64,000 bases of DNA from Oscillospiraceae bacterium (lineage in GTDB: Bacteria > Bacillota > Clostridia > Oscillospirales > Oscillospiraceae), in NCBI GenBank assembly GCA_902778275.1, contig CACYXE010000001.1:1-64000 (forward strand), read 5' to 3'. This document shows, piece after piece, positions 16,244 through 25,808 of the stretch (its first letter is position 1; every line of letters begins with the position of its first letter). Under the pieces are notes generated by a model. That model made no database searches, was not told where the DNA came from, and worked only from the letters and a program-made list of their open reading frames with translations. Position numbers and translations under genes: made by a program.

Positions 16244-19200
16244 TTGAAGAAGATGAAGCGTATTTTGGCATTCATGCTGGCTTTGATTATGTGCTTCAGC
16301 GCCCTCGGCGAGTTCAGTATGCCTACTGCCTATGCGAATAACGAGGAAGCTGCGGCTGTTGATGTGGCAGAATCGACGCCGGAACCCACGCCGAAGCCCA
16401 CACCGGAACCGACGCCCGAGCCCACGCCGGAGCCGGTCGTTATGCCTGCTCAGGTTGAAGAACCTTCTGGCGGCGGCTCTGTCCCGGAGGATGGCTCTCC
16501 GACGCCCGCTGCAGCGCAAGAGCCGGCTGCGGATGTGAGTTCTGCAGATGACCGGAAGGGGACGGAAGATACACAGGATACGAACCGCAATGACGCGATC
16601 GACGGGACTGCGGCGGTCCAAAACGCTGCTGTTTTGGACACGGACGGTGCTGCGCTGGATGATACGCTTGCTGCGGCGGCGTCTCCGGATGCTGTCGAGG
16701 GCGGCAAGGAGGATCCCTACACTTATCATGACGATGGTCTGTATGTTTCCGTGACCATCAGCGGCAGCTACAAAAACCACGAGCCGATGGCCCACGATGT
16801 GCAGATCACAGCAGAGGATGGCCTCACGGTTCTGGAAGCCTGGAGCGTAGATAATCTCAAAAACAATACCGCATTGACGCTTGTCGCGGAGCTGTCAGCT
16901 CTGCCCGAACTGGCGGAAGGGGAGAGCCTCGCTTTCTACAGCGTCACGGGCGAGGATTTGACCGAGCCTGTAAAAGCCGATCTTGCGGAGAAGGATACTG
17001 TGACCCTGGAACTGAGCTTCAAGGGGGTCACAGGTCTTGCGCTGGTCAAAATCGCCGCATCGGAGCAGCCTCAGCCTGAGGATGATCCGGATGATGAGCA
17101 GCCTGTGGACGGCAAGGTCATCTGGGCCAACGACGATGTATGTCTGACCGGCAAGATGCCGGGCAACGCGGTCGTGGATGCCAAGCCCGTGACCGTGGAG
17201 ATCGACGGGCAGAAGGTGCTCGCGGCCTACGATATCAAGATCTATGCCAACGCCGACCAGAAGGCCAAGGGCAAGACCTGGCAGCCGGACGATAACAAGG
17301 TAACGGTCCACTTCCGGAGCGCCGAGTTTGCAGAATGCGAAACTGTTGATGTGTATCATCTGGCCGATGAGGCGGCAGAACCGGAATTCGTTTCCACTGT
17401 CGTTCCTGACGACCATGGAGCTGTTGAATTTGAAGCAGCAAGCTTTTCCGTATACGTGGTTGTGAGTCATGAGGAAGATACGGTTTTAACGCCGCGTGTT
17501 CAGTTCCACTTTATTGCTAACGGAGCTGCTGAGTTGAACAACGGCTCTTTTGCGTATTACGCAGGTAATCCGTATTCTTTTGTGAATAAACACGGTGACC
17601 AACAGACCACACAGATCCTCAAAGATGGAGAAGCGCTGGAACTGATTACAGACCCGGAAAATGATTCGGACACATATTTCTACGGCTGGTATTTGGTCGC
17701 ACCCTATGTGATAGAGGGCACCACAGACGAATATGGGATCGGGCTGTCTGACAGCAAATTGTATTATACCTGGCCCGCTGCGCCGGAAGCGATCGCGTTT
17801 GAAGCTGCCATCTCCATTACCGAGAGCGAGGTCGAAATCGGCGATCTGGTCCATTGGAGCATGAACGGCGTTTCGGGCTCCGGCACAGTGGACAGTGACG
17901 GCAACGTGCATGTCTTTGTCGCGCCTGTATTTGAAAAATACAACTTCATCAACTTCATGCTTTACGCGAAAGATACGGGCGTTTCGGGCGCCAACAGCCT
18001 GATGAGACGCAAGCTGATCGCCCGGGGCTCCTCGCCTCAGGTGGAAGTCAAGATCAGTGACGTCCGCGCTACCAGCGAAGATGCGGTTCACCTGATCTTT
18101 ACTGGCTGGGAATATAATGCGGGGACGGAAGAAGAGCCGGATTGGAGACGATTCCAGACGGTGGACTACACCGGCGCTGAAATGCAAGATCCCGGCAAAG
18201 ACGGTGTATATCTGACCGTAAATCTGGAAGACACAGAGAGTCTTGACCTGTATCCTATTTTTGTGGAAGCCCGTTGGGTGCACTTTTTCTCCGGCGTCAG
18301 CGGCAGCGGCGCAAGTTATGTCAGTTCTCGTTTTCTGGAAGCCTGGGGCCCGGCGACACCTGCGGGTACCGAGGAAATAGCGGGAAAGAACGTTTTCACC
18401 ACTTTGGATGTTCCCAACCGCGCAGGCTATGGTTTTGCGGGATGGTATGCCTTTGCTGTGACGGACCCGAACACAGGTGAGATTACGAACCTGACTGCGC
18501 CGGCGGACGTAGAGGTCAAGTATATTGACAACGCATATCAGGAGCACAGCGTAACGGTCAGTACAACAGCGATCCCGATCACAGACGGCAGCGGGAGTGT
18601 CGTATATAACGGCGCTTTTGCTGTGAACGGCGACACGATTCAGCTCTTTTCAGGCGATGGGGGCAAACTGAAACTCCATGACAACCTGGACTCTTTGACG
18701 CTGTCTGCCAAATGGGTCTCTGCTGATTCGCAGATCACTGTCGTCTACTGGACGGAAAAAGCACAGCCGGCAGGTTATGCCGCGCCTGCAGATCCGAAAA
18801 ATGATTTTACCGCCAGTGCAGTCAAGACCATCACGACCGGTGAATTGAATGCGCAGTCTTCCGCCTTGGGGACTACTTTCGGTTCCGGCTCCACGCTTAC
18901 GCTGGCTCAGCTTGACCAGTATAAGGATGGATCTACGGGAGTGCTGGAGACGGCTTATCTCGATGATGTGCACGCGGTACTTGCCGATGAAGAAAAATTC
19001 TATGAACTGAATGAGGAACTGTCTGACGCTTCCGTTGTCATCAATGGTGACGGCAGCACGGTTTTCAATGTGTATTTCAGCCGCTCGGTGTTCACACTTG
19101 TTTTCCACATCGGACGCGACGGCTATGTGAAGACCAGCGGAAGCCAGAAGACGACTGACGGTTGGGACCCCTACGGAAACTGGATCCAGTTCATGTTTAA

Positions 19201-22200
19201 TGACCCTCCGCTCACAGCACTGCTGGGACGCGCGGGCACCGGCACCTCTCAAAGAGGCGTTTACTCCATGACGTATAATGGAGTGACTTATGATTCGACA
19301 TACGTAACCACGATTGCAAATATCATGGGTGACTATCTCCCGTCTGCAGGGGAAAACGTGTACGTCATCCAGGCAAAATATGGCGCCTACATCGGTGACC
19401 GCTGGCCCACACCTGTCAACAGCGCATTTTCCTTCTCAAATCCGAGCGGCTCCTCCTATACCATGTATACCTGGGCGGGCTATTACGACAGCCTCTACTG
19501 CAGGATCGCCAACGAGCGTCCCACCTGGGGCGGCCAGCAAGGCAACAATCCGGACTTTAACGGCATATATAGTTATATGTCTGCGGAGCTGTGTTCCAAC
19601 CGGGCCGGGGACGATATCATCAATGCCAATAGAGTGCATCACCTGGTTGCCTATTTCGGAAGCACCTCCAATGGAGACCGAAATAAAGATTATCACATCC
19701 TGTACGAGGCGATCGACGGGACCTATGATCCCAGCGGTGTTACGCTGGTTTCCGGAGATGACTATGCAGGATATCCCTTGACGACATGGAGTACGGATAT
19801 TGCCCATGTCAATGCAAGCGTGATCGAGGGCCGCAGCTTCTATGAAAAATCTGTAGAGCGGGTCATCTCCAACGTTGATCCCCAGTTCCAGATGGGCTGG
19901 GAAATTGACGGCTACGAGTATTTTTACAGCTGCTACCAAGATAACGGCAATCAAAATGACGTCTACTTTTTCTACACGCCCAAGCAATATACCCTTACCT
20001 TTATGTATGAGGACGTGTCGGATCGGAAGACGGACGATTATTACTATACGCAGTCCCTTGCGGATGCAAACAAATATGAAGCGCCGGAGCGGGAAGGCTA
20101 CTATTTTGCGGGCTGGTATACCAATGAAGCGGGAATAGGTACTCCTTTTGACTTTGCCAACGAGACCATGCCCAGTGCAAATGTCGTACTCTATCCGATC
20201 CTGAAGGTCCTCCAATATACGATCAAAGTGGACCCGAACGGCGGTGTGATCGACCACAGGGCGAATCCGGGAGTATCGACCTATTTCACAGGAAATTACG
20301 GAACGCCAGTGGGTGAATATACTTTAGAGTGCAACTACATCCAGCTCTCGGATAAAGAACTGGATCCCGCAGATCCGACCTATTATCAGGGTACAAAATA
20401 CTATTACATCAACACGCAGCGCCTGGAGATCGAGTCCGAGGGCGATTGGGGTTTCCCGGCAGATCTCCGCAACGCGGTGTATCTGACAGAAGCTGAACTC
20501 AACGAGTATTATGCATACTATTGCAATGCCATAACTGCCGCTGACCCCACATACTGGACGAATCTGACCGTGTTGTCATTTGATGAATTCACGGCTGCTT
20601 ATTCAAGTTATCCGGGGCAGCCCTATCGTCCGGTCAATGCCGGCAGCGAGCATTATACCTTTATGGGTTGGTATCAGGTATACGACGACGGTTCGCTCGC
20701 TTCCATGCCGTATAATTTCAATGATCCGATTACGGGCCCCTTGCAGCTGCAGGCGCAGTGGCGGCTCGACGGCGGATATTACGTCCAGTATAATCCATAT
20801 TTCTTTACGGACGACGGCAGCGGCCATATCATCGAAATCGTTGGCGAATTGGATCAGTGGACAGATCCCGCGTCTCCTTCTCTGCAGCTCTATGCCGACC
20901 ATTCTCCCACCCATGTCCTGCGTGCGCCCACAAACAGCACGCCTGGTTGGGTCTTCCGCGGCTGGTGTGTGGTGAAAGCGGATGGAACAAGCACTTATAC
21001 GGATGGCGGCGAGACAAAAACCTATACCAACTGGGTGCCGATAGAACATGATGCAGGCGGAAACGTGGTCTACTATCAGCCCGGCGATCTTTTCACCATC
21101 GATTCCAGCCTTGTTTCTGAAAATGCAGAGCATGGTTCGGTCATCCATATGCAGGCGTACTATGAACGCGCTGAAACAACATACCGTCGGCCGGACGTCA
21201 CGAACCTGATCCTGGACGCAAATGATGATTACGGCGGATATGTGAACACCTCAGATTCCAGCGCTTTGCCTGCACTGAACCAGGTGGGCACCATCGGCAT
21301 CAATACCACGACGGAACTGGATGCGAATGATAATCCGACCCAGATCCTGTTCGGAGATATCCAGTCCAACATGGCGCTGCACCTGTACCGATATGCCACA
21401 ACGAAAACGTTCAACGGCATCAGCGGGACAAACTTCTTCTCGAATGAGGGCGGCTGTCTGCTGATCGGCTTTGATGAAAACAGCGATCCCAACGATCCGT
21501 CCACAGGCGAGGCTTATATTCCGGCATTTTCGCCTGACGCCGTGGCTGCGGTCACCCGGAATGAGATCGATAAGATCCTGTATGCCATGTGGGAACCGAT
21601 GGTGTACGTGACCTTTGTCAACACCACCGATGAAGCTATCACGATCGAGCTTACCGGCACCGGTGCAAACACCGTCAGCATCGTCAACGAGGTGACTGGC
21701 GAGTTTGACCGGGAACAGCAGACGAGCACCATCACTGTCCCCGCAAGATCCGACGGTGTTGACGGGCAGGTCAAGATCGTTCTGCCCGGCGCGGTCGCCG
21801 GTACGGACAGCTTCACTGCCACGGCGAGAAATGACCATATCCGGAAAAAGATGAGTGTCAGCGGGGAATACCCGGCAGAAACGGATTATGGTACCGGCTG
21901 CTCCGATATCGTATACGGAGACGATGTAAGCTACACCGCCACGCTCGTGACCGACGCGACGGGTATTATCGTCACTTATACGGAAGAAGAGGACGCCCAG
22001 GTCCTCTATGATGTAAACAGCGGTACATGGACGGATGGAACTCCGTATATGAGCATCTCCGGGGATATCTATGCCATTGACAGCAGTGACATCGCTGCCA
22101 ACGGCGGATATGAACCTTCGGAACCCACTCGCAGCGGCAAGCTTTTCATCGGCTGGACGACCAATGCGGATATTGCGGCGCAGACGGACTTCAGTTCCAC

Positions 22201-23632
22201 TTCGGCAGTGACCTGGGGAAGCACTACCATCACGCCGAACGCGGGCGGCATCGTTCTTGACAAGGTGAGAAGCGATTACCTGTGGGACTTCAGCCAGGAG
22301 CCGCCATTTGATCAAACCCTTTACGCCGTGTGGAGTGACACGGTGACGGTGACTTTCAACATCGCGTATACGGCAAACCTCAATGCCGCTACTGTTAAAC
22401 TCCACAACTGGAACGGGCCTGCTGTCGTCAGCACGGAAACACCCTACGCGTTCTGCGATACGGACGTCAAGGGACGCTACATCACCTACACTATGGCGAA
22501 GGGTGAGTTCGTACCCAAGCCCAGCGATCCCAGTCCCCATTCGGATAGGCCTACCTGGAATTTTGTCAGCTGGTTGATCGGCAGCGCTTCGACGGATGGA
22601 TGCAGGAGCAGTGCTAAAAATCCAAATGATGCTGTTTTCAAAACGCCGGAAAACTTCTTTGATTTTGCGCAGCGGGTCACCAGTGATGTAACGCTTGTCA
22701 CATCCTGGACAGCAAATGAGCCGCAGTTCTTTACCTTCACGATAGAAAACCACGTTGAGGACGGCAGTGATGAGGACGAGTTTGACTATACCATCGCCGT
22801 GTCTGATGAGTTGGTGTATGGCAAGCTCGGTACAAACGGCAGCAACAGGGTCGGCGAACCGGATCGGAAATGGGGATCTGTTACTACATCGCTGAAAAAC
22901 AACCAGCAGTATACTGTTGGTGTTAAGGTGTCGTATTATAACGGTACCAACAGCGTTGAGATCACAGTGACCGACCGTGACGGGTTCGTTGTCAAGAGCG
23001 GGCATGTGATCTACTGCAACAAAAATGGCGTCAGCCCGTATTATGTTTCGGATTACAAGTACACGCTGACAGTCACGCAAGATGAGAAGGTCGGTTATGA
23101 GACGACCGTTGCCACGCAAGATTTGAGCGGCAGCATAGTCTCCAGCACCGACGACTCGACACGTTCCTTTACATTCGCGTCCTGCATGTCCCGTACGGCT
23201 TCGTGCCAAAGCTACTTTACCCCCGAGGAAAATGTATACAGCGCGGGCTCCAACAGCCTCTCGGTCATCTTCACCAACAAAGGCAGTGCGGTCATCGTGC
23301 CCACGGGCATTTCCTTCAACAGCAAGCCCTATGTTCTGATGGCATGCTTCGGCCTTATCATGTTCCTGCTGGCGATGTCAGGCTCGATGAGAAAACACAG
23401 AAAGCGGGCCCTTGCAGATTGCCTGGACCATGAGGTCCCCGCTCTCCGGAGAGGAGAGCCGGAGCCTCCCGCTGAATCGGGAAAGGCCGACAAACCGCGA
23501 AAACCCACATTTGTTGATGGTTTTAGAGACGGCGGAAGGAAGATAACAAAAGTCGTTAAGAACAAGCCTCGCGCCAGAGGGCGGCCGAAAACAAGAGGTG
23601 ACCCCCGGGCGGGACCCGGCAGACTGACCTGA
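16244..23632 (+). CDS. Giant sortase-anchored InlB-repeat adhesin (pilus ancillary protein)
   Basis: The product is a surface protein of about 2462 residues. Start TTG 16244 lies 6-8 nt after AAAGGTGGTG; GTG 16232 is an alternative. Signal peptide: 'MKRILAFMLALIMCFSALG' then TAYA. A Pro-Thr-Glu linker (PEPTPKPTPEPTPEP) follows. The body has many Flg_new/InlB B-repeat-like units recognised by a G-W-Y core: near 17680, 18105, 18435, 20105, 20665, 20955, 22150 and 22565. A CnaB-like C-terminal domain (about 22730-23290) precedes the sorting signal 'IVPTGISF', a hydrophobic segment and RKHRKR. This PTG-type motif resembles FctA/Cpa-type pilins rather than LPXTG. An unusual basic tail of about 80 residues follows. 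It is likely the pilus tip or base adhesin; the ligand is unknown. Confidence 0.88.
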   Translation: MKKMKRILAFMLALIMCFSALGEFSMPTAYANNEEAAAVDVAESTPEPTPKPTPEPTPEPTPEPVVMPAQVEEPSGGGSVPEDGSPTPAAAQEPAADVSSADDRKGTEDTQDTNRNDAIDGTAAVQNAAVLDTDGAALDDTLAAAASPDAVEGGKEDPYTYHDDGLYVSVTISGSYKNHEPMAHDVQITAEDGLTVLEAWSVDNLKNNTALTLVAELSALPELAEGESLAFYSVTGEDLTEPVKADLAEKDTVTLELSFKGVTGLALVKIAASEQPQPEDDPDDEQPVDGKVIWANDDVCLTGKMPGNAVVDAKPVTVEIDGQKVLAAYDIKIYANADQKAKGKTWQPDDNKVTVHFRSAEFAECETVDVYHLADEAAEPEFVSTVVPDDHGAVEFEAASFSVYVVVSHEEDTVLTPRVQFHFIANGAAELNNGSFAYYAGNPYSFVNKHGDQQTTQILKDGEALELITDPENDSDTYFYGWYLVAPYVIEGTTDEYGIGLSDSKLYYTWPAAPEAIAFEAAISITESEVEIGDLVHWSMNGVSGSGTVDSDGNVHVFVAPVFEKYNFINFMLYAKDTGVSGANSLMRRKLIARGSSPQVEVKISDVRATSEDAVHLIFTGWEYNAGTEEEPDWRRFQTVDYTGAEMQDPGKDGVYLTVNLEDTESLDLYPIFVEARWVHFFSGVSGSGASYVSSRFLEAWGPATPAGTEEIAGKNVFTTLDVPNRAGYGFAGWYAFAVTDPNTGEITNLTAPADVEVKYIDNAYQEHSVTVSTTAIPITDGSGSVVYNGAFAVNGDTIQLFSGDGGKLKLHDNLDSLTLSAKWVSADSQITVVYWTEKAQPAGYAAPADPKNDFTASAVKTITTGELNAQSSALGTTFGSGSTLTLAQLDQYKDGSTGVLETAYLDDVHAVLADEEKFYELNEELSDASVVINGDGSTVFNVYFSRSVFTLVFHIGRDGYVKTSGSQKTTDGWDPYGNWIQFMFNDPPLTALLGRAGTGTSQRGVYSMTYNGVTYDSTYVTTIANIMGDYLPSAGENVYVIQAKYGAYIGDRWPTPVNSAFSFSNPSGSSYTMYTWAGYYDSLYCRIANERPTWGGQQGNNPDFNGIYSYMSAELCSNRAGDDIINANRVHHLVAYFGSTSNGDRNKDYHILYEAIDGTYDPSGVTLVSGDDYAGYPLTTWSTDIAHVNASVIEGRSFYEKSVERVISNVDPQFQMGWEIDGYEYFYSCYQDNGNQNDVYFFYTPKQYTLTFMYEDVSDRKTDDYYYTQSLADANKYEAPEREGYYFAGWYTNEAGIGTPFDFANETMPSANVVLYPILKVLQYTIKVDPNGGVIDHRANPGVSTYFTGNYGTPVGEYTLECNYIQLSDKELDPADPTYYQGTKYYYINTQRLEIESEGDWGFPADLRNAVYLTEAELNEYYAYYCNAITAADPTYWTNLTVLSFDEFTAAYSSYPGQPYRPVNAGSEHYTFMGWYQVYDDGSLASMPYNFNDPITGPLQLQAQWRLDGGYYVQYNPYFFTDDGSGHIIEIVGELDQWTDPASPSLQLYADHSPTHVLRAPTNSTPGWVFRGWCVVKADGTSTYTDGGETKTYTNWVPIEHDAGGNVVYYQPGDLFTIDSSLVSENAEHGSVIHMQAYYERAETTYRRPDVTNLILDANDDYGGYVNTSDSSALPALNQVGTIGINTTTELDANDNPTQILFGDIQSNMALHLYRYATTKTFNGISGTNFFSNEGGCLLIGFDENSDPNDPSTGEAYIPAFSPDAVAAVTRNEIDKILYAMWEPMVYVTFVNTTDEAITIELTGTGANTVSIVNEVTGEFDREQQTSTITVPARSDGVDGQVKIVLPGAVAGTDSFTATARNDHIRKKMSVSGEYPAETDYGTGCSDIVYGDDVSYTATLVTDATGIIVTYTEEEDAQVLYDVNSGTWTDGTPYMSISGDIYAIDSSDIAANGGYEPSEPTRSGKLFIGWTTNADIAAQTDFSSTSAVTWGSTTITPNAGGIVLDKVRSDYLWDFSQEPPFDQTLYAVWSDTVTVTFNIAYTANLNAATVKLHNWNGPAVVSTETPYAFCDTDVKGRYITYTMAKGEFVPKPSDPSPHSDRPTWNFVSWLIGSASTDGCRSSAKNPNDAVFKTPENFFDFAQRVTSDVTLVTSWTANEPQFFTFTIENHVEDGSDEDEFDYTIAVSDELVYGKLGTNGSNRVGEPDRKWGSVTTSLKNNQQYTVGVKVSYYNGTNSVEITVTDRDGFVVKSGHVIYCNKNGVSPYYVSDYKYTLTVTQDEKVGYETTVATQDLSGSIVSSTDDSTRSFTFASCMSRTASCQSYFTPEENVYSAGSNSLSVIFTNKGSAVIVPTGISFNSKPYVLMACFGLIMFLLAMSGSMRKHRKRALADCLDHEVPALRRGEPEPPAESGKADKPRKPTFVDGFRDGGRKITKVVKNKPRARGRPKTRGDPRAGPGRLT

Positions 23633-23697
23633 AGTCAGCCATGGGAAAGGGAGCCGCGCTAAACCCGCGGCCCCCGAAAGAAAGAGGGTCCGCCCGG
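23605..23697 (+). ncRNA. Predicted three-way-junction RNA element before the pilin gene
   Basis: A closing helix of 12 bp with one bulged G pairs 23605-23617 with 23686-23697. Inside it are hairpin 1 (CTGAC/GTCAG, 23624-23628 with 23634-23638) and hairpin 2 (GCCGCG/CGCGGC, 23653-23658 with 23666-23671, extended by GGG/CCC). The adhesin stop TGA lies in the loop of hairpin 1. No U-tract follows, so it is not a simple terminator. It may be an mRNA processing or stability element that sets pilin-to-adhesin ratios. This is a sequence-based prediction; no known family was recognised. Confidence 0.5.
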
Positions 23698-23757
23698 CGG
23701 AACGCCTCAAACCGAATGTGTAAAAAGCTCCGGTAGAAATCGAAAGGAGGATTTCAA

Positions 23758-24966
23758 ATGAAGCACAAAGCATACAAGCGCATCGCGGCTTTGGTTCTGG
23801 TGCTGATGCTCGTCTTTGCGCTCTCTGCCACCGCTTTCGCGGCGCAAGAGATGGATAGCAGCGGCGTCGTGGGAAGTACGTCGGCATCGCTTGATAAAAC
23901 CCTGAATATTCCTGTAAAGCTCAAGGTTTACAATCCTGAGACCGTCAATGTCTATGCTCCGAATATCACCTATACATTTACTGTGGCAGCAGGCTCTGAT
24001 GGAAAAGAAATCACCGACAGTGATGGCGTCAAGGCAAAGACCAAAACAGCTGCCGTTCCCACTTATGCGAGTACGCTCAGTTGGACGAGTGCATCTACTC
24101 TGGTCGGCGCTTCCAGCAGCGGGGATGATTCTTCGACTGCAAACGTGCAGAATCTTGCCTTGGATTTTTCCGGCGTAACGTTTGGTGTTGCCGGCGTATA
24201 CCGTTATACCATCACGGAGAGTGCGACCTATACGGGCACCGGTGTGACCGCCGGTGAGACTGGTTTGGACACTGCGGATAATACGAAGCACGTCCTGTAT
24301 CTGGATGTTTATGTCAAGGATGACACCGCCGCCGGCGACACCATATACGGTTATGTGCTGCACACTGCCGATGATGACACAACGACTTCGTCTACCAAGG
24401 TCGGCTGCTTCGAAGATGAGTATTATACCTCCAATCTGAAAGTTACCAAGACGCTGGTTGGCGATGCGGCAAAGAATACCAATCAGTTTCCGATGAATGT
24501 GGCGTTTGATGCAAGCTCCATCACTGCGGGCTTCCATCTGGTCACCAGAAAAACGGGTACTAACGCTACTGTGAGCACTCTTGCGGACAAAACCTACACA
24601 GATGCGGCCGCGGCTGTCGCCAACGGCGCCACCACCAACTACATCGAATATGTGGGCATTCCGACTGGTGTTACTTTTACCGTGACCGAGACCAATAACG
24701 TCCAGGGTACAACCTACAATGCTCAGTATGCGATCGATGGAGGCACAGCGAGCACGGCAGTTCCGAAGTATTATAATGAAACGTTGGCAGCAACCACTAC
24801 GACTGTTGCAGAGAATACGGCTCATACGGTTGCTTTTACCAACACCCTGGCACTTATTTCCCCGACTGGTGTTGTGCTGCGTGTTGCACCTTACGTGTTC
24901 ATGATGGCTGCCGGCATATTCCTGCTTACCCTGTCCCGCCGTCGCCGCCACGCGGCAGAGGACTAA
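23758..24966 (+). CDS. FctA-like major pilin with two isopeptide-type domains
   Basis: This is the pilus backbone candidate, 402 residues. A signal peptide (about 1-29) ends 'ATAFAAQ'. Two Ig-like FctA/Spy0128-type domains are seen. In domain 1 the E-box is 'YRYTITES' (Glu154), with candidate Lys47/Lys54 and Asn226. In domain 2, Lys231 is in 'KVTKTLVG', Glu311 in 'FTVTETN' and Asn362 in 'AFTNTL'. These are the Lys-Glu-Asn sets that form internal isopeptide bonds. The sorting signal is 'SPTGVVL' (368-374), then a membrane segment and SRRRRHAAED. An excellent GGAGG site precedes the ATG. The linking lysine for polymerisation is not identified. It lies between the adhesin and sipA-like genes. 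Confidence 0.88.
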   Translation: MKHKAYKRIAALVLVLMLVFALSATAFAAQEMDSSGVVGSTSASLDKTLNIPVKLKVYNPETVNVYAPNITYTFTVAAGSDGKEITDSDGVKAKTKTAAVPTYASTLSWTSASTLVGASSSGDDSSTANVQNLALDFSGVTFGVAGVYRYTITESATYTGTGVTAGETGLDTADNTKHVLYLDVYVKDDTAAGDTIYGYVLHTADDDTTTSSTKVGCFEDEYYTSNLKVTKTLVGDAAKNTNQFPMNVAFDASSITAGFHLVTRKTGTNATVSTLADKTYTDAAAAVANGATTNYIEYVGIPTGVTFTVTETNNVQGTTYNAQYAIDGGTASTAVPKYYNETLAATTTTVAENTAHTVAFTNTLALISPTGVVLRVAPYVFMMAAGIFLLTLSRRRRHAAED

Positions 24967-25013
24967 GGCCCTTTTGAGGAAAACGGCGATCTGAATGATC
25001 AGCGATTCCCATC

Positions 25014-25071
25014 TTCCGGGAGGACGGCCTGAACAGCTGTCCTCCCGGGAAATCATCGGCGAACAGCCGAT
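25014..25071 (+). other. Paired hairpins between pilin and SipA-like genes
   Basis: CCGGGAGGAC (25016-25025) pairs perfectly with GTCCTCCCGG (25039-25048), with 2 further closing pairs. Directly after it, ATCGGC (25055-25060) pairs with GCCGAT (25066-25071). There is no T-run. Placement just after the pilin suits a 3'-stabilising or partial-termination structure that keeps pilin mRNA in excess. Confidence 0.5.
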
Positions 25072-25162
25072 AGGCGCCCCTGAGCACATCAGAGGCGGCT
25101 ATGAACTGTCCGCGGTTTATGACATGCATTCGGTATCTACTATGCAGAGGCAGGGAAGACCT

Positions 25163-25762
25163 ATGACAATGCAAAGCGAAAAACAATACGATCCGGAGAC
25201 CCGCGAGGAAGCCGCCGAGAAGATGAAAAAGAAGCTCAAGCGCTCCGAAAAGTCTGTAAAGGATTACCAGTATTTTATTATACGGCTGTTTGTATTCCTG
25301 CTGGTGCTGTGGATCCTGTTCTTCCAGATCGTGGGTCTGACGCATATGCCCAGCGGAGATATGGCACCGCGGCTCGATGCGGGCGATCTGGTGCTGTTCT
25401 ACCGCCTGGATAAAAACGTGAAGGCTCAGGATGTGATCGTGATCGAGAAGGTCACGCCGGACAGTGACGGCGAAAAGGCTCTCTTTATCAGCCGCGTGAT
25501 CGCAGCGGCCGGTGATACCGTGGAGATCACAGAGGACGGGCACGTGATCGTCAATGGCAACAGCCTGATCGAATCCAACATCTTTTCTACTACGCAGCCC
25601 TATAAGGGCTATACCGAATATCCCTTGACCCTGGGCAAAGGCGAATGCTTTGTTCTGTCAGACGCCCGCAGAAACTGCGAGGACAGCCGGTATTTCGGAC
25701 CCGTTGCCCGGAAAGAGATCCAGGGATCGGTGATCACCATCGTACGCCGCAACAATCTGTGA
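25163..25762 (+). CDS. SipA-like signal-peptidase-fold protein lacking the Ser/Lys dyad
   Basis: This 199-residue protein has a cytoplasmic charged N-terminus, one membrane segment (about 38-58) and a signal peptidase I fold. The catalytic box reads 'SGDMAPRL', so Asp66 replaces the Ser of the usual SMxPTL. The general-base box reads 'FISRVIAAAGDTV', so Ser110 replaces the Lys of KRxxxxxGD. The C-terminal box 'NCEDSRYFGPV' is kept. Loss of both residues is the known property of the SipA proteins of streptococcal FCT pilus loci, which are needed for pilus polymerisation as apparent chaperones. The start is uncertain: the frame is open from 24995, and 25163 has GGGA 6 nt upstream and begins just before the conserved region. 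Confidence 0.88.
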   Translation: MTMQSEKQYDPETREEAAEKMKKKLKRSEKSVKDYQYFIIRLFVFLLVLWILFFQIVGLTHMPSGDMAPRLDAGDLVLFYRLDKNVKAQDVIVIEKVTPDSDGEKALFISRVIAAAGDTVEITEDGHVIVNGNSLIESNIFSTTQPYKGYTEYPLTLGKGECFVLSDARRNCEDSRYFGPVARKEIQGSVITIVRRNNL

Positions 25763-25808
25763 TCTGTTGAAAGAGCACGTATAATCTATCTGAAAGGGGG
25801 GAACGCAT

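Noticed and set aside
16370..16440. Short tandem repeats resembling a CRISPR-like array
   Set aside because: These are codon-level repeats for a Pro-Thr-Glu linker (PTPEP units) inside the adhesin; spacers are absent.
21251..23209. Antisense open frame opposite the adhesin
   Set aside because: No domain, no ribosome site, and the sense frame encodes a continuous repeat protein with signal peptide and sorting signal.
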